From: Prevotella sp. CAG:732
GTDB taxonomy: Bacteria; Bacteroidota; Bacteroidia; Bacteroidales; Bacteroidaceae
DNA: 20,729 nucleotides
NCBI GenBank assembly: GCA_000436035.1
Contig: FR893268.1
Coordinates: 1-20,729, forward strand
Reading direction: 5' to 3'
Shown: piece after piece, positions 7,607 to 15,906 of the stretch
Numbering within the stretch: position 1 is the stretch's first letter
How the letters are laid out: the number at the start of each line of letters is the position of its first letter
Made by a program: the position numbers and the translations under genes
The notes under the pieces: generated by a model
Told to the model about the DNA's origin: nothing
The model's database searches: none
Seen by the model: the letters and a program-made list of their open reading frames with translations, nothing else

Positions 7607-8539
7607 ATGCAAAATCAGTTTTCGCGTACCCAATTATTGATGGGTAAAGCTGCCATTGATACGCTCATGGGAAGCCGTGTCGCCGTATTCGGCGTAGGTG
7701 GCGTGGGAGGTTATGTGGTCGAGGCGTTGGCACGTAGTGGTGTCGGCGAGCTGGACATCATCGATGACGACCGTGTATGCCTTACCAATGTCAACCGCCA
7801 GGTTATCGCTACCCTCAGTACCGTAGGAAAGCATAAAGTAGATGTATGCGAGGAGCGTATACATGACATTAATCGCCGCTGTATCGTTCATAAATACCAA
7901 ATGTTTTACCTCCCAGAGACAGCCGATGCCATCGACATTTCTCAATTCGACTATGTAGTGGATTGCATTGACACCGTCAAGGCAAAACTCGACCTCATCA
8001 AGCGATGCCACGACCAGAAAGTGCCTATCATCAGTTGCATGGGAGCAGCCAACAAAATGGATGCCACCGCCTTTCAAGTCACCGACATCAACAAGACGAA
8101 GATGGACCCACTCGCCAAGGTCATCCGCAAGAAATTGCGCAAGATGAACATCCATAAGCTCAAGGTAGTATATAGCGAGGAGGAGCCTTTGCGCCCTATC
8201 GACGACCCCAATATCAGTTGTCGTTTCCACTGCATCTGTCCTAACAAGGATATGCGCAAGTGTACCGACCGCCGTGACATCCCTGCCAGCAACGCCTTCG
8301 TGCCTGCTGCCGCCGGACTGATCTGTGGCGGCGAGGTCATCAAGGACTTGGTTCGTATCGCAGGCACTTGGCGACTCACCCCTGAGATGATAGCAGAAAA
8401 CCCTGAGACCAAGGCTGCCGCCGAGAAAGCTGCCGCCAAAGCCGAGGCACACCAAGAGAAATATAAAGCCATCGCACTTGCCAAGAAAAACGGCACGTGG
8501 GAAGACGACACCGTCAGAATGGCATTGCCCTTCGACTAA
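7607..8539 (+). CDS. tcdA: tRNA threonylcarbamoyladenosine dehydratase TcdA
   Basis: The 310-residue protein belongs to the ThiF/E1-like family. It has the nucleotide-binding GVGGVGG motif (29-35), acidic D53-D55 at the end of the second strand, R64 and K75 for ATP contact, and D119/D122 around the activation site. TcdA uses ATP to cyclise t6A at position 37 of ANN-decoding tRNAs into ct6A. The E. coli protein is about 268 residues; this one carries an extra tail from about 266 to 297 that is very rich in Ala, Lys and Glu (KAAAEKAAAKAEAH) and is probably one long helix. It has its own promoter and a strong shared terminator. Confidence 0.92.
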   Translation: MQNQFSRTQLLMGKAAIDTLMGSRVAVFGVGGVGGYVVEALARSGVGELDIIDDDRVCLTNVNRQVIATLSTVGKHKVDVCEERIHDINRRCIVHKYQMFYLPETADAIDISQFDYVVDCIDTVKAKLDLIKRCHDQKVPIISCMGAANKMDATAFQVTDINKTKMDPLAKVIRKKLRKMNIHKLKVVYSEEEPLRPIDDPNISCRFHCICPNKDMRKCTDRRDIPASNAFVPAAAGLICGGEVIKDLVRIAGTWRLTPEMIAENPETKAAAEKAAAKAEAHQEKYKAIALAKKNGTWEDDTVRMALPFD

Positions 8540-8562
8540 TTACAATATAGTTACGCTATCAT

Positions 8563-8627
8563 AAAAACCTCGGGACTTTTTTATAAAAACCTCGGGAGGA
8601 AATTACAAAAAAGTCCCGAGGTTTTTT
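8563..8627. terminator. Bidirectional terminator with a duplicated 5' arm
   Basis: A perfect 20-base inverted repeat joins 8563-8582 and 8607-8626 around the core CCTCGGGAC/GTCCCGAGG. A-runs and T-runs on both sides make it work in either direction, ending tcdA and the mannan operon. Inside the loop the left arm is repeated (AAAAACCTCGGGA at 8563-8575 and 8585-8597). The right arm can therefore pair with either copy. Confidence 0.88.
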
Positions 8628-8663
8628 ATCATACATCGAGATGCTTATACAAGAGAGAAACGA

Positions 8664-9845
8664 TTAGTACTCTCTTTCTATGAGTTCCAAGCACATACGG
8701 CTGTTGTGGTAAGGACACTTCCAGAAGCCAGCCTTGTCATCATCAAGATTTAGGCTACCATCTTCGAGCACTGCCCAGTGCCACTCTCCATTCTTGGCAT
8801 CCAAGAGATGCTTAGCCACATAGTTCCAGCACTGGATGGCAACCTCCAGAGACTCCTCCGTACGGAAATACTGGTAGAGGTCGATATGTCCGATGATGTT
8901 CTCACACTGCACCCACCACTGGCGTTGCAAGTCGTACTTGTCATCATCCTTCCAGTGTTCATATACCATACTGCCGTCTGGACGCAAACCTTCGTCAGCA
9001 GCATCAGCGATACGGCGGATAATCTTCTCTATCTTCTGAAGCACTTGTTTGTCGCCCAAGACCAAAGCTGTCTCGTGAAGCAACCAGGAAGCCTCGATGT
9101 CGTGACCGAAACTCTCGATATTGCGCTTGCCCTCCCACTCGTCATTGAAGAAGAGGTCGAGATGGTAAGTCTGCTTGTTCAAGAGTTTATCTGTGAAGAT
9201 GTCGAGCAAGTTGCGAATACTCTTCTCCAGTTCCGGAGTCTTCCACACACGATAGAGATTGGTGTAAGGCTCGATGATATGCAAGTGCGTATTCATCGTA
9301 CGGCTGCCATTCTCGTCCTTGTCGCTCAGTCGCATGTCGGCGATAGGTTGCCAGTCACGTTTCAACGCCTCAATATATCCATTGTTCTTACTGTCGAAAG
9401 CATGGTTTTCGATGTCATGATACAGAGAGATGGCGATGTCGAGTGCCTCCTTGTCACCGGTGGCACGAGCATACTCCGACATACCATAGATGGTGAATCC
9501 AATGGCGTAGGTCTGCTTCTTGGTGTCCAGAGGATTGCCCTTGTAATCCACACTCCAGAAGACACCACCCTGCTCCTTGTCGAGGAAGTGATCACGCACG
9601 TAGTTCTTAGCTCTTGTGGCAGCCTCCAGGTACTCAGGCTTACCGATGACACGATAGGCAGCCGAGAAAGCCCACAAGATGCGGGCATTCATGATGGCTC
9701 CCTTCTCTGCCTCAGGGTGTACCTGCTCTCTGCCATCCACACGACCATAGTAACCACCATTCTCATGGTCGGTCACACGGTCTATCCAATAATTGAGGAT
9801 GTTCTTCTCTAGCACATCCCTCATTGCTTGTTTCAAATTATCCAT
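8664..9845 (-). CDS. Mannobiose 2-epimerase (AGE / cellobiose 2-epimerase family)
   Basis: The 393-residue cytoplasmic enzyme has the alpha/alpha-barrel sequence pattern of the N-acylglucosamine/cellobiose 2-epimerase family. Conserved histidines are visible in THLHIIEPY (H187, H189), GHDIEASWLL (H248) and CPYHNSRM (H380). By family knowledge the last two act as acid/base in epimerisation. It should convert beta-1,4-mannobiose to mannosyl-glucose. The family also acts on cellobiose, but the adjacent GH130, transporter and GH26 genes match the Bacteroides fragilis mannan pathway and favour mannobiose. It is last in the operon, 19 bases after the transporter gene, and ends at the shared terminator. 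Confidence 0.9.
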   Translation of the reverse strand: MDNLKQAMRDVLEKNILNYWIDRVTDHENGGYYGRVDGREQVHPEAEKGAIMNARILWAFSAAYRVIGKPEYLEAATRAKNYVRDHFLDKEQGGVFWSVDYKGNPLDTKKQTYAIGFTIYGMSEYARATGDKEALDIAISLYHDIENHAFDSKNNGYIEALKRDWQPIADMRLSDKDENGSRTMNTHLHIIEPYTNLYRVWKTPELEKSIRNLLDIFTDKLLNKQTYHLDLFFNDEWEGKRNIESFGHDIEASWLLHETALVLGDKQVLQKIEKIIRRIADAADEGLRPDGSMVYEHWKDDDKYDLQRQWWVQCENIIGHIDLYQYFRTEESLEVAIQCWNYVAKHLLDAKNGEWHWAVLEDGSLNLDDDKAGFWKCPYHNSRMCLELIEREY

Positions 9846-9864
9846 AGCGGTATTTAGTTGAAAG

Positions 9865-11208
9865 TTATTTCTTGATAGGGAACAACCAGGTGAGCACCAT
9901 CAGCAACAAGGCGATGACGGCTGGGAACAAGGAGAACAATGACCATACCATCGTCAGCACAGAGTCGGTGACAGAGGCTGGGTCGATCATCGTGTTGCCC
10001 ATCGCATCCGTAATCATATTAGCTCCCGCCCAACCCAACAAGAGGGCGATGAGAGAACCGGAGATGGCGGTACCAAACTTCTGTGACATCGTACCAGAAG
10101 AGAAGATCAAACCAGTAGCTGAAGTTCCAAACTCCTCAGTATGGTAGTCGGCCACATCGGCATACATAGACCACATCAAAGGAGAGTAGATGCCGATGCC
10201 AATGGAAGTAAGGATCACCAAACCTATCATCACCCAGATATAGTCAGGACTCATCGGGATGAAGAAGAAGAGGACGGAGAGGACAAAGCAAAGTGCTGAA
10301 GCCCAGAAGAAAGCCATGCGCTTGCTGCCCACCTTGCGAGTAAACCAAGGAGAAACACCACCAAAAATCATACAAGTAACCTCACCGAAAGCCATGAAAA
10401 CGGTATAGTTGATAATCAAACCCTCGACAGTGACGTTGCCATGCAAGCAGTACTCAAACATATAACCAGCTACGGCATAGCGAAAACCATTGAAGAAGTT
10501 GGTGCATACGGCGATAGCAGTCATATAGAGCCAAGCCTTGTTGTGAACGAGATCGACAAACTGGTGGAAGGAGAACTTCTCCGCACGCTTAGGCTGCAGA
10601 CGCTCCTTGGTCAAGAGTCCACAAGCCAAGGTCATCACAGCAGCGATGATACCGAGCACGGCACCTATCACAGCATACTGATGCGCATCCGTGCCCCCTA
10701 CAAACTTCTGGAGATAAGGGAAAGAAAGCAAGGTGATGAAACCCATGGCATAAGCACCTACCATACGGAAAGATGAGAACTGGTTCTTCTCGTCATCATC
10801 CTCGGTCATCACACCCAGGAGCGAACCGTATGGCACATTCACCATCGTATAGACAGCCATCATCAGGAGATACAAGGTATAAGCGTAGATGCGCTTGCCC
10901 ACAGGTCCTAAGTCTGGCGTATAAAGCAACAAGGCGAAAATCAATCCAAAAGGAATAGCGCCAAAGATAAGCCATGGACGATACGTACCGAAACGTGACT
11001 GTGTACGGTCTGCCAAGCTACCCATCAATGGGTCGGTAACCACATCAAACATACGTGCTATCAACATCAGAACCGCAGCGTCGGCAAAAGAGAGACCGAA
11101 CACATTGGTAAAAAACAGTGGAAAAGCGATAGACATCACCTTCCATACAATGCCACCCGCAGCGGCATCACCCATAGCATACGCTATTTTTTCTTTTAAA
11201 CTTACCAT
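9865..11208 (-). CDS. GPH-family sugar:cation symporter, probable mannobiose transporter
   Basis: The 447-residue protein has about 12 hydrophobic segments and the MFS_2/GPH signature near residues 52-77: DVVTDPLMGSLADR, then a G-x-x-RPW turn. It belongs to the glycoside-pentoside-hexuronide:cation symporters of the inner membrane. Its position between the GH130 phosphorylase and the epimerase matches the mannobiose transporter of B. fragilis. Mannobiose as substrate is inferred from context; the family also moves xylosides and melibiose. The gene is 197 bases from GH130, and the gap holds a terminator-like hairpin. The N-terminus (MVSLKEKIAYAMGDAAAGG) is typical, supporting the start. Confidence 0.88.
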   Translation of the reverse strand: MVSLKEKIAYAMGDAAAGGIVWKVMSIAFPLFFTNVFGLSFADAAVLMLIARMFDVVTDPLMGSLADRTQSRFGTYRPWLIFGAIPFGLIFALLLYTPDLGPVGKRIYAYTLYLLMMAVYTMVNVPYGSLLGVMTEDDDEKNQFSSFRMVGAYAMGFITLLSFPYLQKFVGGTDAHQYAVIGAVLGIIAAVMTLACGLLTKERLQPKRAEKFSFHQFVDLVHNKAWLYMTAIAVCTNFFNGFRYAVAGYMFEYCLHGNVTVEGLIINYTVFMAFGEVTCMIFGGVSPWFTRKVGSKRMAFFWASALCFVLSVLFFFIPMSPDYIWVMIGLVILTSIGIGIYSPLMWSMYADVADYHTEEFGTSATGLIFSSGTMSQKFGTAISGSLIALLLGWAGANMITDAMGNTMIDPASVTDSVLTMVWSLFSLFPAVIALLLMVLTWLFPIKK

Positions 11209-11270
11209 TTATCTACTATTTATCATTTATTATTTTATCATTTCTATCCATGCCACCGATGGGCATACGC

Positions 11271-11314
11271 AAAAGAACCTTCTTCCTCACTCCCGAAGAA
11301 GCGAGAAAGAAGGT
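11271..11314 (-). terminator. Terminator- or attenuator-like hairpin inside the mannan operon
   Basis: On the minus strand ACCTTCTT (11314-11307) pairs with AAGAAGGT (11284-11277). Six further pairs (two wobbles) extend the stem to 14 base pairs around a 10-base loop, followed by TCTTTT. It lies between the GH130 and transporter genes. No consensus -7 element is found between it and the transporter start. Confidence 0.55.
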
Positions 11315-11351
11315 ATCCCGAATATCTTTTTCCTAAAGACGACTAACCTTT

Positions 11352-11366
11352 CCTCCCGCATGGAGG
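11352..11366 (-). repeat. Small GC-rich hairpin upstream of the intra-operon terminator
   Basis: CCTCC and GGAGG flank a five-base loop. It lies 39 bases past the GH130 stop and could protect the 3' end of the upstream message. On the minus strand GGAGGAAAGG resembles a Shine-Dalgarno sequence, but no gene follows. Confidence 0.35.
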
Positions 11367-11405
11367 TATATAACTAATCATCTTTTACTCTTATACACGA
11401 AAACA

Positions 11406-12578
11406 TTACTTGCCCAAAGTCTTCTTGTTTTTGGCTACCAATGCCTTGATGGTCTCCACGCTCAAGGCAGTGCGATAACCATCTGCTGGAGTATTCATGC
11501 AGTAGTCCACCAACTTGTCGATGGTAGATGTAGCCACATGCATACGAGTATCAGAGGAAGCATAGTAGATGAACACCTTGCCATCCTCGTCAGCTATCCA
11601 ACCATTGGCGAAGACTACGTTCATCACATCGCCGATATACTCGCCACCCTCAGGTACAAGCAAGTAACCACCTGGCTCAGCTATCACCTTGGTAGGATCT
11701 TCAAGGGAAGTCATGTACATATAGAGCACGTAGCGGAGACCGCTGGCGCAACCACGTACACCATGTGCCAAGTGCAACCATCCCTTGGCGGTCTTGATAG
11801 GATGAGGTCCCTCACCGTTCTTTACCTCCTGGATGGTATGATAATGACGGGCGTTGATAATCTTCTCCTCTGTAATCTCAGCGTGGGTGATGTCGTCAAC
11901 GAGTGCCCAACCGATACCGCCGCCAGAGCCTGTATCAATGAAACCATCCTGTGGGCGAGTGTAGAAGGCATACTTGCCATCCACAAACTCAGGATGCAAT
12001 ACCACATTGCGCTGTTGGCTCTTGGTCTTCAAGTCAGGAAGACGCTCCCAGTTGACCAAGTCCTTGGTACGGGCGATAGCAGCTGTAGCAGTGGCAGCGC
12101 TGAGGTCGCCAGGCTGGCTATCGTCGTGACGCTCCGCACAGAAAACGCCATAGATGTAACCATCCTCGTGGGCAGTCAAGCGCATATCATAGATATTGGT
12201 AGCAGGCACGATATCCTCAGGCATAGTGATAGGCTCATCCCAGAAACGGAAGTTGTCGATACCGTTAGGACTCTCAGCCACAGCGAAGAAACTCTTGCGG
12301 TCGGCTCCCTCCACACGTACCACGAGCAGATACTTGCCATTCCACTTGATGGCACCAGAGTTGAGCGTAGCATTCATCATGATGCGCTGCATCAAGTATG
12401 GATTACTCTTCTCATCGAAGTCGTAACGCCACTCCAATGGAGTATGCTCTGCCGTCAAAATAGGGTTCTTGTACTTCTCGTAGATGCCGTTGCCCCACTC
12501 TACAGGTTCGTTCTTGCGGCTCAACAACTCCTCATGATGAGCACGCAATGCCTTTACTTTGTCTTGAAACGTTGTCAT
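11406..12578 (-). CDS. GH130 4-O-beta-D-mannosyl-D-glucose phosphorylase
   Basis: The 390-residue protein matches the mannosylglucose phosphorylase of B. fragilis in length and sequence style. It has the five-bladed propeller repeats of GH130 and the catalytic region NIYDMRLT with D131, the proposed general acid. HPEF, GSGGGIGWA and EGPHPI are further family motifs. It lacks a signal peptide and so acts in the cytoplasm, cleaving mannosyl-1,4-glucose with inorganic phosphate into mannose 1-phosphate and glucose, which saves one ATP. The neighbouring epimerase supplies its substrate. A manno-oligosaccharide phosphorylase of another GH130 subfamily is less likely. It follows the GH26 gene by 47 bases in the same operon. 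Confidence 0.93.
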   Translation of the reverse strand: MTTFQDKVKALRAHHEELLSRKNEPVEWGNGIYEKYKNPILTAEHTPLEWRYDFDEKSNPYLMQRIMMNATLNSGAIKWNGKYLLVVRVEGADRKSFFAVAESPNGIDNFRFWDEPITMPEDIVPATNIYDMRLTAHEDGYIYGVFCAERHDDSQPGDLSAATATAAIARTKDLVNWERLPDLKTKSQQRNVVLHPEFVDGKYAFYTRPQDGFIDTGSGGGIGWALVDDITHAEITEEKIINARHYHTIQEVKNGEGPHPIKTAKGWLHLAHGVRGCASGLRYVLYMYMTSLEDPTKVIAEPGGYLLVPEGGEYIGDVMNVVFANGWIADEDGKVFIYYASSDTRMHVATSTIDKLVDYCMNTPADGYRTALSVETIKALVAKNKKTLGK

Positions 12579-12625
12579 ATACTAATTATTTTATTATGAT
12601 TCGTACTATTACGATGTTTTAAGGA

Positions 12626-13786
12626 TTAGTCCTTCTTGCAGCAAGATTTTCCTTCCGCTTTCTTGCAGCAAGGCTTCACTGCCTCGATGTCCTTGGCGAA
12701 GAGCACCCTTGGCTCCTTATAGAACTTCTTGAAGTCCTTGACGATAGCTCCATCCTTCACGCCAGGCAGATAAGCTTCCTCTGCAGGCTTGTCCCAAGCA
12801 TTGCGCCAGAAGAGCACATAACTGAGTTGATAGTTCTGGAGCACAGGCCAAAGTGCCTTGGTAAACCAATCTTTCTTCTGAGAGATGCCACGACAACCAG
12901 TCTCTGTCAAGGCTGCCATCTTGCCCACCTTCTCCGAAGCGAGCTTCATAACATCCAAGGTCTCCTGCAAGTTCTTCTGATAGTTAGCGTCATCATTGTC
13001 AAACTCATAGATGTCAACGCCGATGAGGTCAACGAAGTCACCTCCTGGATAACGCTCCAAGAAAGCTTCCACTGTTTTCTTGTCACTCAGATTAGGTGAC
13101 CACGCCCAAACGATGTTGTTGCAGCCAGCCTTCATCAAAGTAACATAAGTCTTGATATACAGCATATTATACTGGTATGCAGTGCAACTATTGGCACCCC
13201 ACCAGAACCATCCGCCGTTCATCTCATGCCATGGTCGAAATATCACTGGTACTTTCTTGCCATCGGCAGTCTTCAAAGAATTGATGAACTGACCCACCTT
13301 GCCGAGCCAAGACTCAAACTTCTGTTGTTGAGCACCGCCTTCGAGCACCGCCTTGACCGCATCGCCCTTAGGATCCCAAGCATTCTCGCCAGTCACCGGA
13401 TTCCAAGGATGCCAACTCAAGGTGACGATGCCACCACGCTGATGCTGAGCGATGATCTCTTGGCGCATTCGATCGAAAGGCACGCCGTCAAGATTCTCCT
13501 TGCTATCCAGTTCGAGCTTACCCAAGTCGAAACCCATGATGGCAGGATAATCACCTACGGTCAAGAGCACGTCACTCTTGCCCTCGTCCCATCTCCTAGT
13601 ACAGTCCTCGTCCCATTTCCAAGTAGTGCCATACACAGGATCGTCCTGGTGTCCGAGCATGATACCCTTCTCTTGCAAAACGCTCAAGCGCTTCATCAAC
13701 TGTTTCGCTGGAGAACAACACTGAGCATACGCTCCTTGCAAAGCGAGGCAACAGAAAGCCCCCATCAACATTCTTTTGATTGTCAT
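12626..13786 (-). CDS. GH26 beta-mannanase, secreted
   Basis: From ATG 13786 the protein has 386 residues. A signal peptide covers about 1-21 (MTIKRMLMGAFCC, ending GAYA before QCC), with no proper lipobox. The GH26 acid/base is E188 in RPWHEMNGGWFWWG and the nucleophile is E295 in LTETG. Export to the periplasm fits cutting of imported mannan oligosaccharides to mannobiose. The frame opens earlier at a GTG (13852), but that start would overlap the esterase gene and bury the signal peptide. Unusual are paired cysteines: C23-C24 at the mature N-terminus, and two CCKK units in the last 14 residues. The esterase gene ends 29 bases upstream. Confidence 0.92.
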   Translation of the reverse strand: MTIKRMLMGAFCCLALQGAYAQCCSPAKQLMKRLSVLQEKGIMLGHQDDPVYGTTWKWDEDCTRRWDEGKSDVLLTVGDYPAIMGFDLGKLELDSKENLDGVPFDRMRQEIIAQHQRGGIVTLSWHPWNPVTGENAWDPKGDAVKAVLEGGAQQQKFESWLGKVGQFINSLKTADGKKVPVIFRPWHEMNGGWFWWGANSCTAYQYNMLYIKTYVTLMKAGCNNIVWAWSPNLSDKKTVEAFLERYPGGDFVDLIGVDIYEFDNDDANYQKNLQETLDVMKLASEKVGKMAALTETGCRGISQKKDWFTKALWPVLQNYQLSYVLFWRNAWDKPAEEAYLPGVKDGAIVKDFKKFYKEPRVLFAKDIEAVKPCCKKAEGKSCCKKD

Positions 13787-13815
13787 ATTGTATATATTGA
13801 AGTTTAGTAAATATT

Positions 13816-15141
13816 CTATTTCATCAACTGCTTGGTCAAGAAGTCTTGCCACTCATCATACTGCTCCTGATACCAGTAATGACCCGTCATCTGATAAACG
13901 CTCAACGACTTTGGAGCCTGAATAGTATTATAGAGTCCATAAGCAGAAGTTGGAGGAACCACCTCGTCATTGTAACCGAAGCTAAACCAAGCCGGAACAG
14001 TGATGCGACGAGCGAAGTTGACCCCATCATAATAACGAGCACCAGCCACACGAGCCTTCTCCACCTCCGTGAGTTTCACTTCCTTTTCAGCCAAGCCAAA
14101 CTTACCCTCAGCCTTGTAGAAGTAGTGAGGCCAACCGCCTGCAACTCCATGAAGCTCAGCCTCATAGTCACACATGGCATCGTGAATAGCACCAAGGAAA
14201 GTGACACGCTTATCGAGGGCTGCCACTGCGAGCGAGAGGAATCCACCTTGTGAAGCACCAGTCACACCGAGGGTTTTGCCATCCCACTCGTCAAGGGAAG
14301 CAATCATATCAACACCACGTACAGCACCTGTCACAATACGCTTGTAGGCATTGCGATCCGGGTCGTCCAAGTTGGTGTTCCAATATCCTTGCAAAGCACC
14401 ATTGGCAAGGTCATCATAAATCTTTTGCTCCATCGTCACGGGTACGCCGTGTACGCCAATTTCCAGCACGATGCACTTGCCTGCAGCAGTATAGTTATCG
14501 CCATAGTAAGGGCGAACGCCAGCACCGGGCACACGGAGCAAAGCAGGATATTTGCCTGGCTTCACAGGAATGCTCAAGATACCATACATCTTGGAGCCCC
14601 AACGGTTGTTGTTATAGCTGATTTCATATACGTTCACATCCTGTGTGCTACGTTCAGGGAGAAGTCGTTTGGTAGGATTCAATCCGGTCTGACGAGCCTC
14701 GCTCAAGGCTTTCTGCCAGAAAGCATCGAAGTCTTTAGGTTCTTGAGCGAAAGGTTTGATTTTCTCCGGAGAGAAGGATGCAGTACAAAGTCCCTCATAG
14801 TCTTTACCTCCCACATGAGCAATCACTTTCAAGCGATAGAATCCAGGAGTCTTCATAGCACCGCTCCATTTCATCGTTCCATCCTTTAGGGTGATACTTT
14901 TCTTCACGTCTGGATACATCACTGGACCAGCCTCGAAATCTACCTTTACATTGTCGAGCAATGTGCCTGACTTGCGCACATTCACCTCGAAGTTGGCTTT
15001 CTCACCCACTTTGTAGTTCCAGTCCTGATGGTCAGGAGTCACGCTCACTACGATGTTGTAGCCTCTTATCTGTGCGCTAACGCTCAAGGAGCCAAGCACA
15101 CAGAAGAGGATACCTATAATTATTAACCTAAAATCCTTCAT
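13816..15141 (-). CDS. CE7/AXE1-type carbohydrate acetyl esterase, secreted
   Basis: The 441-residue protein has a signal peptide (about 1-23, ending SVSA), an extra N-terminal beta-rich domain of about 100 residues (25-125), and an alpha/beta-hydrolase domain of the acetyl xylan esterase/cephalosporin-C deacetylase family. The likely catalytic triad is S297 in GASQGG, D392 in GYNDEVVPP and H421 in TGHYW. CE7 core enzymes are about 320 residues, so the front domain is an addition, shared with Bacteroidota homologues as far as I recall. In this operon it would remove acetyl groups from mannan oligosaccharides in the periplasm. That substrate is inferred from context; family members usually act on acetylated xylo-oligosaccharides. 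It is the first gene of the operon. Confidence 0.85.
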   Translation of the reverse strand: MKDFRLIIIGILFCVLGSLSVSAQIRGYNIVVSVTPDHQDWNYKVGEKANFEVNVRKSGTLLDNVKVDFEAGPVMYPDVKKSITLKDGTMKWSGAMKTPGFYRLKVIAHVGGKDYEGLCTASFSPEKIKPFAQEPKDFDAFWQKALSEARQTGLNPTKRLLPERSTQDVNVYEISYNNNRWGSKMYGILSIPVKPGKYPALLRVPGAGVRPYYGDNYTAAGKCIVLEIGVHGVPVTMEQKIYDDLANGALQGYWNTNLDDPDRNAYKRIVTGAVRGVDMIASLDEWDGKTLGVTGASQGGFLSLAVAALDKRVTFLGAIHDAMCDYEAELHGVAGGWPHYFYKAEGKFGLAEKEVKLTEVEKARVAGARYYDGVNFARRITVPAWFSFGYNDEVVPPTSAYGLYNTIQAPKSLSVYQMTGHYWYQEQYDEWQDFLTKQLMK

Positions 15142-15202
15142 TGTTGTTGTTTGTTGTTAAAATGATTGGCAAAGAAATGCCAGGTTAGACATGTTAGTTA
15201 TC

Positions 15203-15229
15203 TATCTTTGTTATTCGGTTGCAAAGATA
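15203..15229. promoter_or_regulatory. Inverted TATCTTTG pair; -7 element of the esterase operon
   Basis: TATCTTTG (15203-15210) and CAAAGATA (15222-15229) form a perfect 8-base inverted repeat with an 11-base spacer. The right copy, read on the minus strand, is a TAnnTTTG -7 element about 75 bases before the esterase ATG. The left copy faces susC but is more than 700 bases away. The symmetry also fits a dimeric operator. No -33 TTTG is seen for either. Confidence 0.5.
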
Positions 15230-15710
15230 AAGCAAAAATCAGAAATATCTTTGTACTATTTTGCTAATTGCTTATACTTTCTTTGCAAGTTGAAAAAAGT
15301 TGTGGATTTTGTCTAGCAAACGATAGAGCCAGAACATGACTCAAGCAGAGAAATCGCCAAAGAGAAGTTATCGTTTTCCTGGTTTCATCCAAACTGATAG
15401 CTCATGAATCACACATGAATATCCTTCAACATGGGCAACCTAAACAATCTATGTGAGATTTACGCCCCATCCATCTTGCATATATATAAATAAGAACGGG
15501 TACATTTATTATACTCTGCTGCAACACACAAGAGGTATTATAAAAAAATGGCACAACTGATACAATAACAACACTCAGCACATGCCCCAATCTTGAATAA
15601 TAAGTGTAGCGAAACACCCTATACAACAAAGAAAAGAGTCAAAATTGCACTTTTGCAAAAAAGTATCAGCAATAGGCAAAAGATATGAAATGAAATATGC
15701 AAAAATGTAA

Positions 15711-15718
15711 TAACTTTG
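15711..15718 (+). promoter_or_regulatory. -7 element of the susC-susD operon
   Basis: TAACTTTG matches TAnnTTTG and lies about 217 bases before the susC ATG. The region 19-21 bases upstream lacks TTTG, which fits an activator-dependent promoter as is usual for PULs. Confidence 0.5.
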
Positions 15719-15877
15719 CAACCGAATACAAAAGCCTAAATAAGAAACTTAAAGAAAATAACATTAACAACAATATAAATAATCACAACAATGAAACAAA
15801 GTAGAATAACCTAGAGCTTCTCTCCTCGCTTTCCAAACCCCATCAGAGCAAGGAAGACAACAGAGAATCTTACTTAA

Positions 15878-15906
15878 TCTTGGAACTCTAAAGATGAGTA
15901 CCAAGA
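15878..15906 (+). promoter_or_regulatory. Hairpin in the susC leader
   Basis: TCTTGG and CCAAGA plus inner ACTC and GAGT pair around one A-A mismatch and a seven-base loop, giving ten base pairs. It ends 28 bases before the susC ATG and contains an ATG (15894-15896) that opens a six-codon frame. Confidence 0.45.

Noticed and set aside
8778..9812. Plus-strand open frame of 344 codons opposite the epimerase
   Set aside because: Shadow of a clear AGE-family gene, with no domain of its own.
11538..12599. Plus-strand open frame of 353 codons opposite GH130
   Set aside because: Shadow of the GH130 gene; no signal peptide, motif or promoter.
13787..13852. GTG start extending GH26 by 22 residues
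   Set aside because: It would overlap the esterase gene and place the signal peptide inside the protein.
15426..15629. 67-codon minus-strand frame in the long intergenic region
   Set aside because: No promoter, no recognisable motif, and AT-rich composition unlike neighbouring genes; open by chance is more likely.
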